A DNA stretch of 64,000 nucleotides from Chloranthus sessilifolius. Taxonomy: Eukaryota; Streptophyta; Magnoliopsida; Chloranthales; Chloranthaceae. Positions 12,039-23,103 of this stretch are shown here, one piece after another (position 1 is the first letter of the stretch; every line of letters begins with the position of its first letter). The translations under genes were made by a program, and so were the position numbers. Where the stretch lies: positions 78,448,671 through 78,512,670 of the forward strand of contig CM037598.1 in NCBI GenBank assembly GCA_021018995.1. The letters are read 5' to 3'. The notes below the pieces were generated by a model. The model ran no database searches, was not told the origin of the DNA, and worked only from the letters and a program-made list of their open reading frames with translations.

Positions 12039-13321
12039 AACATCTAGATTATGAGAAGCCTTTTTCCATAATTTTATCAGAGTATTATTTATTGTTTCCT
12101 AACTTTAATGATTAATATCACTCCATCTGCAAATAGCAAACTTCATGAAATATCTTCTTATATGTATACTACTAATTCATCCATCTTCAGGATAAATGAA
12201 TATGGGCTCATGCTAAAGCATTTTAATGAGATACGTGACAACCAAACATTCATCTAATTCTACGGCCTACAATGGGATAAGATCTTATTATCATGTGATC
12301 TTAGATATCCCATGACGGTTCCGTTTATGATAGAAAATAGCATTACTACATTTGCCAACATATATACATATATTTAACCGCTATACGAATATGAAAAAAA
12401 AATTGACCCACTCCCATTACCAACTAGGATAAATGGATGCCTCGTAAGGTTTATAATTTATGAAATACTCGTGACACAGTACCCCTTAGGGATCAGTCCA
12501 AGCATAAGCATGAAAGACCTTAAGTTATCCAAAAGTGAAAAGGCTTTAATTTAGTAAAGAAAAATAAGATAACTTTTAGAGACTATTGCGCGTCGAAAAG
12601 TTCTCATTTACAAATATGATCAAGGCCTTTACGATCCATATATGTCAACTTTTTGAGGTGAAGTCCGTGATAGCTCAATAACCCTAATAAAAACAAAACA
12701 AGGGTCTCATTTTGTGAAGTAGTAATAAGAAAATACATTGTTTGGATTAAGAATATATGTCACATCATCTATTTATTTTTATATTTGTATAGAAAAAATG
12801 CTCTTCTTTTAAGAAAATATACAAAGCCTTACTTCTAGCAATAAATTGAGTCTCAAGTCGATTTTCCATGTGCCGACCTCTAATCATGATTGAGAGAGCA
12901 AAATATAATTAAGGAAAACAGTTTCAAAATAGTTCCCAAGGCACTTTATTCAATTGCCTCAAGGCCCTGTTTGGCAACCCACTTGCAAAAAGCACTTCTC
13001 AGAGAGAAAATGTTAGGTGAAAAATAAAATACATTTCATATAAGGATATGACTACTCTACCAAAATGGTGTTGTATTGACAAGCTCCTTCATTCTTTTTC
13101 TCACACAATATTATTTTCAACATGTGATAATCTTTTTTGAAAAAAGGTATTTGAAAAGCAAAATGTGACATACCTATTTAAAGTACTTACCTGAAAAGTG
13201 TTTTTTCGAAAAAAGTTGTCAAAATAAGACCCAAGTAAATTGTTTACCATTACTTGGGTTTATGGATTATGACTGCCCTCTTTAAAATTGGTGTGTCGCC
13301 ACTTGATAATGTCTCCGTCGA
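12039..13321. other. Gene-free region
   Basis: About 1.3 kb of AT-rich DNA. No supported gene, structural RNA or bounded mobile element was found. Confidence 0.4.
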
Positions 13322-13475
13322 CACTACAAAAACAAAGTGTTCTAGCGGCACTTGTTATTAAGGTAAATTTTTTGTAGCGGCAAGACTAATAGCGACAGTT
13401 TTTGATAGCAACAGGACTGATAGCAGCAGTTTTTTGTTAAAAAAATTACCGCTAATAGTCTTATTTTTTGTAGTG
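13322..13475. mobile_element. CACTA-like MITE, complete, 154 bp
   Basis: It begins CACTACAAAAACAAAGTGTT and ends AGTCTTATTTTTTGTAGTG. CGA is duplicated at 13319-13321 and 13476-13478. The left subterminal part (GTGTTCTAGCGGCACTTG) is the same variant as in the copy at 14483. Confidence 0.8.
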
Positions 13476-13876
13476 CGATCGCTCACATTTTCAGAGAGGT
13501 GAACTCCTGCTCTGATTTTCTAGCTAAGAAAGGACAACATTTAGGGGTCTCAAGGGGCCGGCCCCCAATGGGCCATGTATGGGCTAAAGGTAGGTAGCTT
13601 TATGCATAAATTGGATGGCTCAGCCCGACCCAATTAGTAAGTTGGGCCAGGTATGGGCTAGTTCCAAAGCCCGATTAAAAATTGGCCCGTTTAAACCCAA
13701 CCCAAACTCTGCCCAATTCCACCAAATCAGTTATTTCATACAAAATTGTCAGGCGGCTTGCAGCCTAAATCGGCCCAATTAGTACTCATGCCCGGTAAAA
13801 GCTAGCTTTAAGAAGCCCAATTATAATGGGCACACTTAAGGCCCTGCCTGACCCGGCCCATTGATAGCCCTAACCA
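13476..13876. other. Gene-free region with GGCCC-rich repeats
   Basis: Non-coding DNA with repeated GGCCCA/GGCCCG words between about 13560 and 13860, looking like divergent repeat debris. No ORF is supported. Confidence 0.35.
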
Positions 13877-14108
13877 AGGTATCAAAAATCAACTGATACA
13901 GATACGTATCTGCGATATGTATTGGTTTCTCGGTAAACCGATACGTATCAATATCCCAACTCGGGTATCGGATACTGTGTCGGCCGATACTTCTCGATTT
14001 CGGCTGAGACGTAGATTTTAAAAAAAAAAAAAGGTCGACACATATCGGTTGAGTCGTATCTGTCCTCGGCAAACCGATACCCGAGACCAATACCGATTTT
14101 GATACTTT
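13877..14108. mobile_element. MULE-like MITE, about 232 bp
   Basis: Terminal inverted repeats AGGTATCAAAAATC and CGATTTTGATACTTT bound a segment rich in CCGATACGTATC words. Flanks CCCTAACCA (13868-13876) and CCCTAACTA (14110-14118) form a 9-bp target duplication with one mismatch, the size typical of Mutator-like elements. An A run lies near 14019-14032. No coding capacity. Confidence 0.65.
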
Positions 14109-14482
14109 CCCCTAACTACATGTTGGTTTGGTTGTAAGGTGGGAGGCACTGAAGGACTGCACTCTCTTCTTAGAAAAGATATGGTTTGTAATTTCTTACA
14201 TTTGTAATATTTTCTTAAGTCAATAATAGGGGAGAAGCCTCACAACTTGGCTTACCCATAGAAAAAATACCACTTAATTTTTGGCCACATGGTATAAATT
14301 TTGATCAATCTAAATTATCAAAGTGGTAGCTTACGTTGGGAGCAATCATGGCCCCAAAACACATTATTTGAGTAATTTACACTATTTATGCCCTCTAATT
14401 TGGACAATTATTCCTATAAAAAGGTTGATGTTAAAGTACATGGATCAGAAGGTACCCATAAGCTGATAGGCATATTTTTCTA
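14109..14482. other. Gene-free region
   Basis: Short non-coding interval between two miniature elements. Nothing further is recognised. Confidence 0.35.
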
Positions 14483-14646
14483 TACTATAAAAATAAGGTG
14501 TTTCGGCAGCACTTGCTATTAAGACATGTTTTGGTATCGACAAGACTAATAATGCTAATTGTTGTTAGTGACAAGATTAATAGAAGCAACTTTTTATTAA
14601 TAGCCACAGTTTTTGACTGCCGCTAATAGACTTATTTTTTGTAGTG
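14483..14646. mobile_element. CACTA-like MITE, 164 bp
   Basis: The left end TACTATAAAAATAAGGTGTT has lost the first C. The right end is AGACTTATTTTTTGTAGTG. The family interior (GGCAGCACTTGCTATTAAG) matches the copy at 13322. Flanking triplets are CTA and TTA. Confidence 0.65.
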
Positions 14647-14662
14647 TTAGTACAATATGTGC

Positions 14663-14963
14663 TTAGATTGACCAAATATGTACACCATGCATGTGGTATA
14701 ATTAAGGATGGTCATGGCTCTATCTATGTTAACTTGGTTGAAGAGCTAGTGTCTATTTGAAAAGGGTTAATAAGATATTACCAGCTTCAATAGATTAGAT
14801 TGGCCAAAGATGTACTCCATGTTGTAAACTACTTAGATTGGCCATGGATGTTCACCATGTGGTATTATTAAGGATGGTCATGGCTCTATCTATGTTAGCT
14901 TGGTTGGAGAGCTACTTTCGATTTGAAAAAGGTTAATGAGATATTACTAGCTTCAAAAGATTA
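14663..14963 (+). repeat. Tandem duplication, period about 170 bp
   Basis: A unit starting TTAGATTG(A/G)CCA at 14663 recurs at 14833. Both contain ATTAAGGATGGTCATGGCTC and end near AGCTTCAA(T/A)AGATTA. The two copies differ at scattered positions and short indels. Non-coding. Confidence 0.75.
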
Positions 14964-15264
14964 AACATTATCAAAGTCGATCTCCTTTTTCTCATAAAAA
15001 TGAACCTGTACAGATTTTAGGGGCCTTGATATATGTAATTGTCACATGTAGTAGCTTCTTAAATGCTATTATCTTTTTCTTCTTAAATGCCAGTATCTTT
15101 TTCTATAATAAGATAAAGCCAGTGATGGAGTTAATCTCATTTGAAAAATATAATGGAATGATAAATTATCTCTCAATATATGACCTCAAATTAGATAAGA
15201 TACTTTAATGGGAAAAGATTTTTTTACAAAAAGAATATTATATTAATTTTATAATGATTTTTTT

Positions 15265-15445
15265 CATTTCAAATAATTTGTGAGTTAAAAGAACTTCCGA
15301 GGATTGTTTGTCAGGTTTTATTTTTTTTAATAATTAGATATTTTCTTTTGTTCCTTTGTGATTTTGAAAGGATTAATAGCCTATGTTTCACTAGCATCAT
15401 AAGATATCCAAAGTTATGAAACACCTTTTAACCTTATCAATCTGA
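15265..15445 (+). repeat. Left copy of the viral terminal redundancy
   Basis: It begins CATTTCAAATAATTTGTGAG and ends AACCTTATCAATCTGA. The right copy at 21880-22056 is closely similar with scattered changes and small indels. The left copy runs straight into the primer-binding site; the right copy leaves viral sequence after CAATCTGA. Confidence 0.85.
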
Positions 15446-15448
15446 GTT

Positions 15449-15459
15449 TGGTATCAGAG
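15449..15459 (+). other. tRNA-Met primer-binding site of the caulimovirid
   Basis: TGGTATCAGAG is complementary to the 3' end of initiator tRNA-Met, the minus-strand primer of caulimovirids. By convention it marks position 1 of the circular viral genome. The next base is T where the canonical site has C. Confidence 0.75.
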
Positions 15460-16057
15460 TCATGTCGGCTAAACTTGTGGTAATTTCATATGGGGGATGG
15501 GGAACGTCGGAAGAGTAGGAAACAGTGATCAGTTGTTCTGTTTGCTATGTATCTGCGGATGAATTACTGTTCATCATTTTCTCTTATTCTCACATTACTA
15601 TTCATTGACTTTTCTAAATTCTTAATATGATAGATAGGAGGATTGGGTTGTTACTACTATATGTTTTCTAGCGTTAATAGTCGTGTTGGATTGTGAGGCG
15701 AGTTAGCAGTGAGTGCGTTGATACCGAGGTTCTTCCGCAAATCGTTGATGGACATAGATTTAGAAAACACTTTTTGGTAGTAATATTATTCGATCACACT
15801 ATTTGTCTGTTCTTAAGAATTTAGGAAAGAAGATGACTAGTAGTTTTTGAGAGTTTTGGGAAGAAGATGAATAGTAACTCCTATGCAGGTGAATAGTATT
15901 TTGGGTCACTATGCACTAGAGTATTACTATTCTGACTTCACTATTCACATATGGAATTATACTCTTATTGGTACCACACCAACTCTTTTCACTCTTTTTA
16001 TTTGTTCAAGTTTTTAAATTAAAAAAAAAAAAAAAAAATCCGTTTACAATTTTGTAC
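15460..16057 (+). other. Viral leader, non-coding
   Basis: About 600 bases lie between the primer site and the first ORF, the usual place of the long pregenomic-RNA leader in caulimovirids. An 18-base A run (about 16021-16038) lies near its end. Only short spurious ORFs occur. Confidence 0.5.
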
Positions 16058-16729
16058 ATGTCTTTATTTGATTTTTCTTCAAATAATAAATCGATTAAAA
16101 ATTCTGAATTAGCCAAATGGGCTAATGTAAAAGATAAACTTGATCGATGGACAATTCCTCCCATAAATCCTAAAATCTTATATAAATAAGGTTGGACTAA
16201 TTGGTCCACTGATATGTCCATCAAAACTACTGAGCAAACTATCAGTATAGGTGAAGACCGAGAAGGTCTCCAACTTTTATCAAATAAAGATCTAATAACA
16301 GATCTTAAAACATTCAACTACCTTCATCTTGCCTGTATTCAGGTAGCATTTAAATCACTTACCCTATTGGGTAATAACAATAGTATTATGACCACTTTGA
16401 GAGATGCTCGATGTCTTGACTGATATTCTTCTCTCATGACAGCTGTGAAAATCAGCCATTGTCATGGTCCAATATACTTTAATGTTTTTCCCAATTTGAC
16501 CTTATCCTTAACAGACAAGAATCTGTTATATGCCTGTACTCTAAATTTACAAACTAAAGGGTACAACTTCATCCCTAGATCAGAGACCATTACTCTGATC
16601 TATCACTTTTATTATAAGGTAATGACTTCCTTAGCTCCTAAGGTTAATTACCATAGTCCGCCAGGAAAAACGATTTTAATCGAAACCAATTTAACCATTT
16701 CTAATATTGCTACTCCTTTGATTTCTTGA
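16058..16729 (+). pseudogene. Caulimovirid movement-protein region
   Basis: One reading frame from ATG 16058 carries short blocks typical of the 30K-type movement protein that opens plasmodesmata for cell-to-cell spread, before any coat or polymerase domain. In-frame stops occur at 16187-16189, 16421-16423 and 16727-16729. The pieces 16214-16423 and 16436-16729 are in the same frame as the start, so damage in this stretch is by substitution, not frameshift. Assignment rests on position and general pattern, not a search. Confidence 0.6.
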
Positions 16730-17878
16730 GAAAATATTGATTTTCCAGAATCATGGAGTATTACGCAAGCTGTACCACCAAAATCAATCCTTAATAAGGA
16801 TATTGAATAAATTGTTCAAAATGATAATGGTGATGTAATCTTACAATTTAATAGATCTACATCAGTATAGAGTTATACCCTCGACCTCTCAATCTTCCAT
16901 TTCAGAAGTAGCCTCATCAGTTATTCCTGAAAATAATCAACCCAACCTTAAAGGAATCAATATTTTCGATCAACAAATTCTTCATGGGATCTACACCCAA
17001 CATCAGAGGGAATCTCCTACTGCTAGTGAGATGAATTTCTCATTTTCAAATAATTTCTCATGAATATTACAAAATCGAAAGATTTTATAATTAATCGTAC
17101 AGAAATTAATGCTGAATTTTATCAAGACCAATATAAGGTTTTTCGTGATTGGTATTTCCAAAAATTTTCCAATGAAAAATTACAAGAATTCAAAGAACAA
17201 TTCCATACCTATATAGAAACATCTTATCAAATCATTCATTTTGTCAAATGGTTCAAAGCAACCCAATATTTTGAAATGACTCAGGAAGAAAGAAGGATAC
17301 ATCTCCTTGCTGATGTACAAAAGATTTGGCCCAATTTGGATGGTCCACATATTCCATCAATTTACCATCTTCAGGATAAAGTTGAATAGCTTATCCAACC
17401 ACCATTATCAATCTTAACAATATTGGAAGCTCTACTCTTCCATAACACTAATGAAAACTTAGCAGATAGTCATTCATTTAATAAAGACTTAGCTAATTCA
17501 TCACATCAAATTAGTAGCCTGGATCTTGCTACATCTATACCAGATCTTAGATCTAACCAATTGATAGAATTTAATGATCAATCTCATGATGAAAATGAAT
17601 TTATTCAAAAATTAAATTCACGCATACAAGCAATATCTTCCTATCAGAAGAAAATACAAACACCTTTACAGATAAATATTTTTTCTTCCGCAACAGAAAA
17701 TTCTAAAGCTAAATCTTATCCCCCTAGCTTTTATAAACAACAAAAATCTTCCTCTTTACCCAAACAGACAAAGAAAGTCAAATCAAAATCACAAGAGCAT
17801 ATTCAATGCTTTAAATGTTCCAAATATGAACATTATGCTAATAGATGTAAAATGAAGAAGAAATCAAACCCCACTTGA
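16730..17878 (+). pseudogene. Caulimovirid coat-protein region with zinc knuckle
   Basis: The frame continues from the movement-protein region without a shift (17060 and 17423 are in frame with 16058). Stops lie at about 16808, 16868, 17387-17389 and 17876-17878. It has the acidic and then Lys-rich make-up of a gag/coat domain and ends with a CX2CX4HX4C knuckle (CFKCSKYEHYANRC, about 17809-17850), the RNA-packaging motif. A frameshift separates it from the protease frame, between 17879 and about 18090. Confidence 0.75.
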
Positions 17879-18089
17879 TGACAACTATCCGAAACTTATA
17901 GAGTCACAATCCAAAGTTAATCAAGAGTCTACTTCTAGACCAGCAAATATCAATGATCTTAAATATGAGATCAATTCAATAAAATCTGAACTAAGTAAAT
18001 ATAAGAAATCTCTTATTACTCAAATTCCTAATACTATCCATGCTATGAGTCAGGTTACCACTCAACAGTGGTATATTCAAATCACTAAG

Positions 18090-18600
18090 CACCTTAGTGA
18101 TTAATCAAGAATTCACTATCAAGGATGCAGTTGCTCTAGTTGATAGTGGTACAGATTTAAATTGCCTACAGGAAGGATTAGTTCATACCCAATATTTTGA
18201 TAAAATCACTCAAACACATAATAATGCTAGTGGTTCTAAAATTCAAATTAAATACAAATTAAATTATGTTTTCATATGTAATAATGGAATATGTATTTCA
18301 TTAAATTTTATTCTTATCAAGAATTTAACTCAAATTGTTATACTTGGTACTCCTTTTCTCACTTCTATACTACCCATAACAAAAGTGGACAATGATGGAA
18401 TCTCTGCCCAATATAATGAACATCCTCTGATGTTCTCATTCATAACTCCACCACAAACAAAGGTTATTAATTTCATAGAATCTAAATTATTTTTCAGAGA
18501 AAAACAATTGAACTTCTTACAACAAGAAGTAAGGTTTTTATCTCTCGAAAAACAATTAGAATCTCCTTCCATTCAACTCAAGATTTCTCAACTTCAGAAA
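18090..18600 (+). pseudogene. Caulimovirid aspartic protease region
   Basis: The frame open from about 18090 contains ALVDSGTDLNCL (about 18133-18168), the D-S/T-G catalytic motif of retropepsins, and the downstream ILGTPFL block. It processes the polyprotein in the family. It runs in frame into the RT, with no stop before 18871. Confidence 0.8.
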
Positions 18601-19566
18601 TCTTATCACACTGATATCTGTAGTGATATCCCCAATGCTTTTTGGACTCAGAAGAAACATATTATTTATCTTCCTTATAATCCTCATTTTAATGAAAGAC
18701 ATATTCCAACCAAAGCAAGACCCAGTCAAATGAAACTTGCTTATTTGGAATTATGTAAAACTGAAATTGCCAATTTATTACAAAGACAACTTGTTCGCCC
18801 AAGTCACTCCCCATGGAGTTGCACAACTTTTTATGTCAATAAAAATGCTGAAAGGGAACGAGGAACTCCTTGATTGCTTATCAATTATAAATCATTAAAT
18901 GATTGTCTTCAATGGATTCGCTATCCTATTCTCAATAAAAAGGATTTATTGGATCGATTATATGCTGCCCCAATTTTCTCCAAGTTTGATCTCAATTCGG
19001 GGTATTGACAAATTCAGGTGGCGGAGACCGACAGGTACAAAACTGCCTTTATTGTCCCATTTGGACATTTTGAATGGAATGTTATGCCATTTGGTCTTTA
19101 AAATGCTCCATCTGAATTCCAGAATATCATGAATGATATATTCACCCCCTATACCAACTTTTCTATTGTTTACATTGATGATATACTCATCTTCTCAAAA
19201 TCCATTGATCAACATTTTAAACATTTAAAAATCTTTAAAGATGTAATCCATAAAAATGGATTAGTAATATCTACTCCTAAAATCAAGTTATTCCAAACAT
19301 CAATTCGATTTCTTGGTCATAACATTCACCAAGGCCAAATCATCCCCATTAATCGAAGTATTGAATTTGCCTCAAAATTTTCTGATGATATTTTAGACAA
19401 AACTCAACTACAAAGATTTTTGGGCAGTCTTAATTATATTGTTGATTTTATTCATCATCATGTCCATGCTGCAAAACTCTTACATTCAAGACTAAAAAAG
19501 AATCCATCCCCATGGACGGATAATCATACTAAGGCTGTTAGACAAATAAAGTCACAAGCCAAATAA
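18601..19566 (+). pseudogene. Caulimovirid reverse transcriptase region
   Basis: The same frame carries the RT N-terminal blocks and the catalytic YIDDILIFS motif (about 19173-19199), followed by the thumb motif RFLGHNIH. In-frame stops occur at 18871-18873, near 19006, near 19099 and at 19564-19566. No frameshift is needed through the domain. The family copies pregenomic RNA into DNA; this copy cannot yield full-length enzyme. Confidence 0.85.
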
Positions 19567-20001
19567 ATTCCTTGTCTTTCTTTGGCCAATCCTCTTTGGT
19601 AAAAAATTGTGGAGACAGATGCCTCCCAAATTGGTTAGGGAGGAATTTTAAAACAAATTAATCATTCCAATCAGAAGGAAAAATTAATCAGATACACTTC
19701 TGGTGTTTGGAAAGATGCCCAAACAAATTATTCAACTATCAAATAAGAAGTTTTATCTATTGTAAAATATATTCATAAATTTCAAGATGATTTACTCAAT
19801 CAATCTTTTTTACTCAGAATAGACAGTAGTTCAGCAAAATCTATTTTACAAAAAGATGTAAAAAATTTAGCGTCAAAACAAATCTTTGCCAGATGGCAAG
19901 CAGAATTATCTTCTTTTGATTTTCAAATTAAATATATCAAAGGAGAGACAAACTCTCTCCCTGATTTTCTATCCCGCGAGTTTTTACAGGAAAAGTCATA
20001 A
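19567..20001 (+). pseudogene. Caulimovirid RNase H region
   Basis: In frame with the RT, this region contains ETDASQIG (catalytic D) near 19612 and SLPDFLSRE near 19957, the start and end blocks of viral RNase H. Several in-frame stops interrupt it. It ends at TAA 19999-20001, whose last A is the first base of the ATG of the next ORF. Confidence 0.8.
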
Positions 20002-21230
20002 TGGTAGCATCCTCATCCGGAGGATTAGGTAAAGGACAAGGACGGGGCAATATCCTTGTACCACAATCTCGTGACATTACAGATGATTATAATCTTTGGA
20101 CTATTATCCAAAATAATAGATCTAGACCTAAAAAGGAAAAAAAATCTTTAAATTTTGCTTACCAAGCGAAGAAAACGGCTAACCAAGCCACAAACAAATT
20201 AAAAGAAACTAATTATATCCAAAAAGAGATAATCTCCAATGTTCTGATATTAGAACCAGATGATCAGCAATGGATATCAGATCCATGAGAAATTAAGAGA
20301 AGGTACCTTGACATTTATGGCTATCCTGCTCTTGAGGGAAAAACCCGAATTATTGCAGAAGTCATTCTTACATCAACAGGGTCCATAACCTTTACCCACC
20401 ATATGGACAACCAAAGGTCAGATAGCCATATCTCTTACAGCAAAGCTATCATCCACAAAATAATTAAACCTTCAACTTGGGGTTTTGATTTAAACAAAGC
20501 TAGAAAATTGAGTTCGGGTCATTCCTTCAATTACTGGGATTATATTCAAGCCTTTACCAATGTGTTCTTCTATATGAACCCAAAACAAAAACATTCTTGG
20601 TTCATCGAAACTTTCCCTGCCATTCTTCAAACAGGATACCCAAATTGGTTCTTCCAATGGTGGCTACATTTTGGTCCTACTCCTCAAATTCTACCCAAAC
20701 CAATTCTCTCTTTATATAAACAATATGAAGAAGGACATCCAAAATTCAAATCCAAAACCATTCATTCCAATGAAGTCTCCTTTTATTTCTTTACCGAATG
20801 TGGTATTCCTTGGATTTATATGTGAAATCTTCAAATATCCACAGATACTCATATCCCCATACTTATTCGCACTCATTGGGTTTGATGGTGGGAAAACATT
20901 CCTGATCTTGATTCCAAATTTGCAGAAATTTCTTCCATTATTTCTCAATATGCTAAAACAGCATAATCTGAGGCTCCTTTGTCTACTTTGGCTTCAAATC
21001 CTTTTGAAATCCTCAAAGAAATGATCAGAAAGCAAAATCCTGAGCTAACTAAAGCTCAAATCAAATAGAAATGTCTTGTCTTTATGAAGACCCATTTTCT
21101 TCAATCTTTTGACCAAACATCACAATTTGATGAGGACTCCATGACTTCTTCGGTGAACTCATTCAATGTATTAACTGGTGAAGCACAGCCTGATAGTCCC
21201 GATCCCTCATTAGGAGAATATCATCCATAA
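20001..21230 (+). pseudogene. Caulimovirid second ORF, function unknown
   Basis: A 410-codon frame overlaps the RNase H stop by one base (TAATG) and ends at TAA 21228-21230. In-frame stops lie at 20286-20288, 20823-20825, about 20966 and about 21066; there is no frameshift. It is Gly- and Lys-rich at the start, has an aromatic-rich middle (YPNWFFQWWLHFGP, near 20638) and an acidic Ser-rich tail. I recognise no enzymatic motif. A separate ORF of unknown role after RNase H fits florendovirus-like genomes. It could act in expression control or transmission, but nothing here decides that. Confidence 0.65.
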
Positions 21231-21309
21231 AGTAAAGGACAAAAAGAAATAAAGCCTAACAACTGGCGATGTCCTGATTTCTCCATTGTTGCCTAACAAC
21301 TGATAGCAA

Positions 21310-21560
21310 TCATCGAAGTCGATGACGTAAGCTATGAAGTCACTGCGCAATACAATGCACAGTTCTATCCAGTTGTCCTTATTCTGTAACACATGCCATG
21401 ACGTCACTATCCAATAATTCTCTTATGACGCATATACTGAGGTCATACAGCATTGCTTAGGGGCGAAGCGATTACAACAAATTAATCTAGCACACGTGTC
21501 CCTCCACTCACGGACTTCAACCATTTTCAAGTTTACAATTATGTATAAATATGGTAGCTT
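21310..21560 (+). promoter_or_regulatory. Caulimovirid pregenomic-RNA promoter
   Basis: TGACG motifs typical of as-1-type enhancers occur at 21323 (TGACGTAA), 21399 (TGACGTCA) and 21426. CCAAT is at 21411-21415 and a TATA box (TATAAATA) at 21544-21551. The layout matches caulimovirid full-length promoters and lies after the last ORF, where the family keeps it. Confidence 0.7.
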
Positions 21561-21738
21561 GGGGCCTGTCCAAGCTCCGAATAATTTTTACTCTTTTCTT
21601 TCTTTAGTCTTCTCCCTCTCCTTTCTTTAGTATCCTTTTCTTTTAAAACTTTTGTTTAATATATTGTTGTGTAAGCTGGAACAATCTCGGTAAGATTTCT
21701 CCTTTCTTTATTGCATAGTGTAAGCTATATGGTTGTTT

Positions 21739-21744
21739 AATAAA
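21739..21744 (+). terminator. Viral polyadenylation signal
   Basis: AATAAA lies about 190 bases downstream of the TATA box. Caulimovirids place the poly(A) signal shortly after the RNA start, so it is skipped on the first pass and used on the second. Confidence 0.5.
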
Positions 21745-21879
21745 ATTTGTGTATATTTTATCTTCTTAGTTTAATAGTTTAATTGGAATTGGCTTGTATA
21801 TTTTATGCACTAACCTTCGTGTGCAACGTTTTAGTAATCCGCAACCACTCTTCTCCTATCTCTGAGTTTGGATGTTTGT

Positions 21880-22056
21880 CATTTCAAATAATTTGTAAAA
21901 GAACTTCTGAGGATTGTTTGTCAAGTTTTATTTTTTTTAACAATTAGATATTTTCTTTTGTTCCTTTGTGATTTTTTGAAGGATTAATAGTCTATTCTTC
22001 ACTGGCATCATAAGATATCCAAGGTTATGAAACGCCTTTTAACCTTATCAATCTGA
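21880..22056 (+). repeat. Right copy of the viral terminal redundancy
   Basis: Closely similar to 15265-15445 with small indels. After CAATCTGA it leaves viral sequence, just where the left copy runs on into the primer-binding site. Confidence 0.85.
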
Positions 22057-22409
22057 TCAAAGGTTGACCTTTACCAATGTCATTGCCCTTTAAAATATGT
22101 GGATGTGCGCTTTTGACAAGATTCTAAGTGCCTAAAAGGGCATTCATAAGCTTAGCCAATAACCTTTTTTTCCAAATAGCTTCCTCGGAACAACTTTGTT
22201 CATTTATTATTTTATTATTATTATTATGGCTGATGATTTTATAACTAGAGTCATGTGGCATAAGCCCATGACTTGAGCTCCAATTGGTTGTATCTTACAT
22301 CATTTAGCAATAAAGGTCAACTAATGTGAACATGCAGCCAATGGTAGCTCGAGTCATGGGCTTATGTCTCATGACTCAACCAAGAAGATTTTTACCCTAT
22401 TCTTATTAT
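22057..22409. other. Gene-free interval with an imperfect hairpin
   Basis: It contains 32-base inverted arms at 22248-22279 and 22346-22377 (GAGTCATGTGGCATAAGCCC and its near complement; about three mismatches). The arms are separated by 66 bases with further partial pairing. No target duplication was identified. Confidence 0.6.
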
Positions 22410-22854
22410 TAAAGAACAAAATATAAGAATGAACAATTGAATAAAATAAACTTTTTATTAAATTCTCTAGTTTAAAACACATACTAGATGATCCTTAAAT
22501 AGACTCAAACTACCCATACCATGTTCACCACTAACAAAACCCACAATCTTAATAACTACCATGACACTTAATTAGCACTTGCCCACTATTCTACCCACAA
22601 TCTTAGCAACAACCATGACACCTAACATTTACCCACTATTCTACTCACAATCTTAGTAACAACCATGACCCTTAGCACTTACCCACTATTCTAGAACTTA
22701 CCCACGATCTTAGCAACAATCATAACACCTAGCACTTACTCACTATTCTACTCACAATCTTAGTAACAACTATGACACTTAGCACTTACCTACAATCTTA
22801 GCAACAACCATGACATGTATACATTATTGACCATGATTTAAATTAAATTCAACA
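22410..22854 (-). repeat. Copia 3' LTR with minisatellite
   Basis: On minus it starts TGTTGAAT and is highly similar to the 5' LTR (51680-52032). It is 445 bp against 353 bp because it has extra copies of a roughly 45-50-bp unit containing ACTTACCCACTATTCTA and ACAATCTTAGCAACAACC. A PPT-like AAAGGGGTG (minus) abuts it at 22855-22863. Confidence 0.85.
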
Positions 22855-23103
22855 CACCCCTTTAATTCAAACTCGTGGTTCTACTCCCAACATGTGGTGA
22901 AATTTCTTAAATTTCTCTTCGGATAAAGCTTTTGTGAAAATATCTGCTAACTAGTCTTCAATGTTGCAGTGCTTTAACTCTACTTATTCTCTAGCCACTA
23001 TCTCACGGATGAAGTGATGACGGATTTCAATGTGCTTTGTCCTTCCTTGATGTATTGGATTTTGTCATCGCAATGATAAATTTATTGTCACAAAATATTC
23101 ATG

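Larger units (their letters stand above)
15265..22056 (+). mobile_element. Endogenous caulimovirid (plant pararetrovirus), longer than one genome length
   Basis: Gene order is movement protein, coat with zinc knuckle, aspartic protease, RT, RNase H, a second ORF, then promoter and leader, all on plus. A ~180-bp sequence occurs at both ends (15265-15445 and 21880-22056), 6615 bp apart, which fits a linearised circular genome with terminal redundancy. A tRNA-Met-type primer site sits just after the left copy. There is no integrase, LTR or clear target duplication, in line with accidental integration. Layout and the separate ORF after RNase H are most like the Florendovirus group (inference). 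Many in-frame stops make it non-functional. Confidence 0.85.

Noticed and set aside
15449..15459. Possible tRNA-gene fragment at TGGTATCAGAG
   Set aside because: Only the primer-binding complement is present; there is no cloverleaf. The same holds at 51668 and 56097.
15265..22056. LTR retrotransposon instead of a caulimovirid
   Set aside because: The ~180-bp repeats lack TG...CA ends and target duplications; there is no integrase, and a movement-protein region plus as-1/TATA promoter are present.
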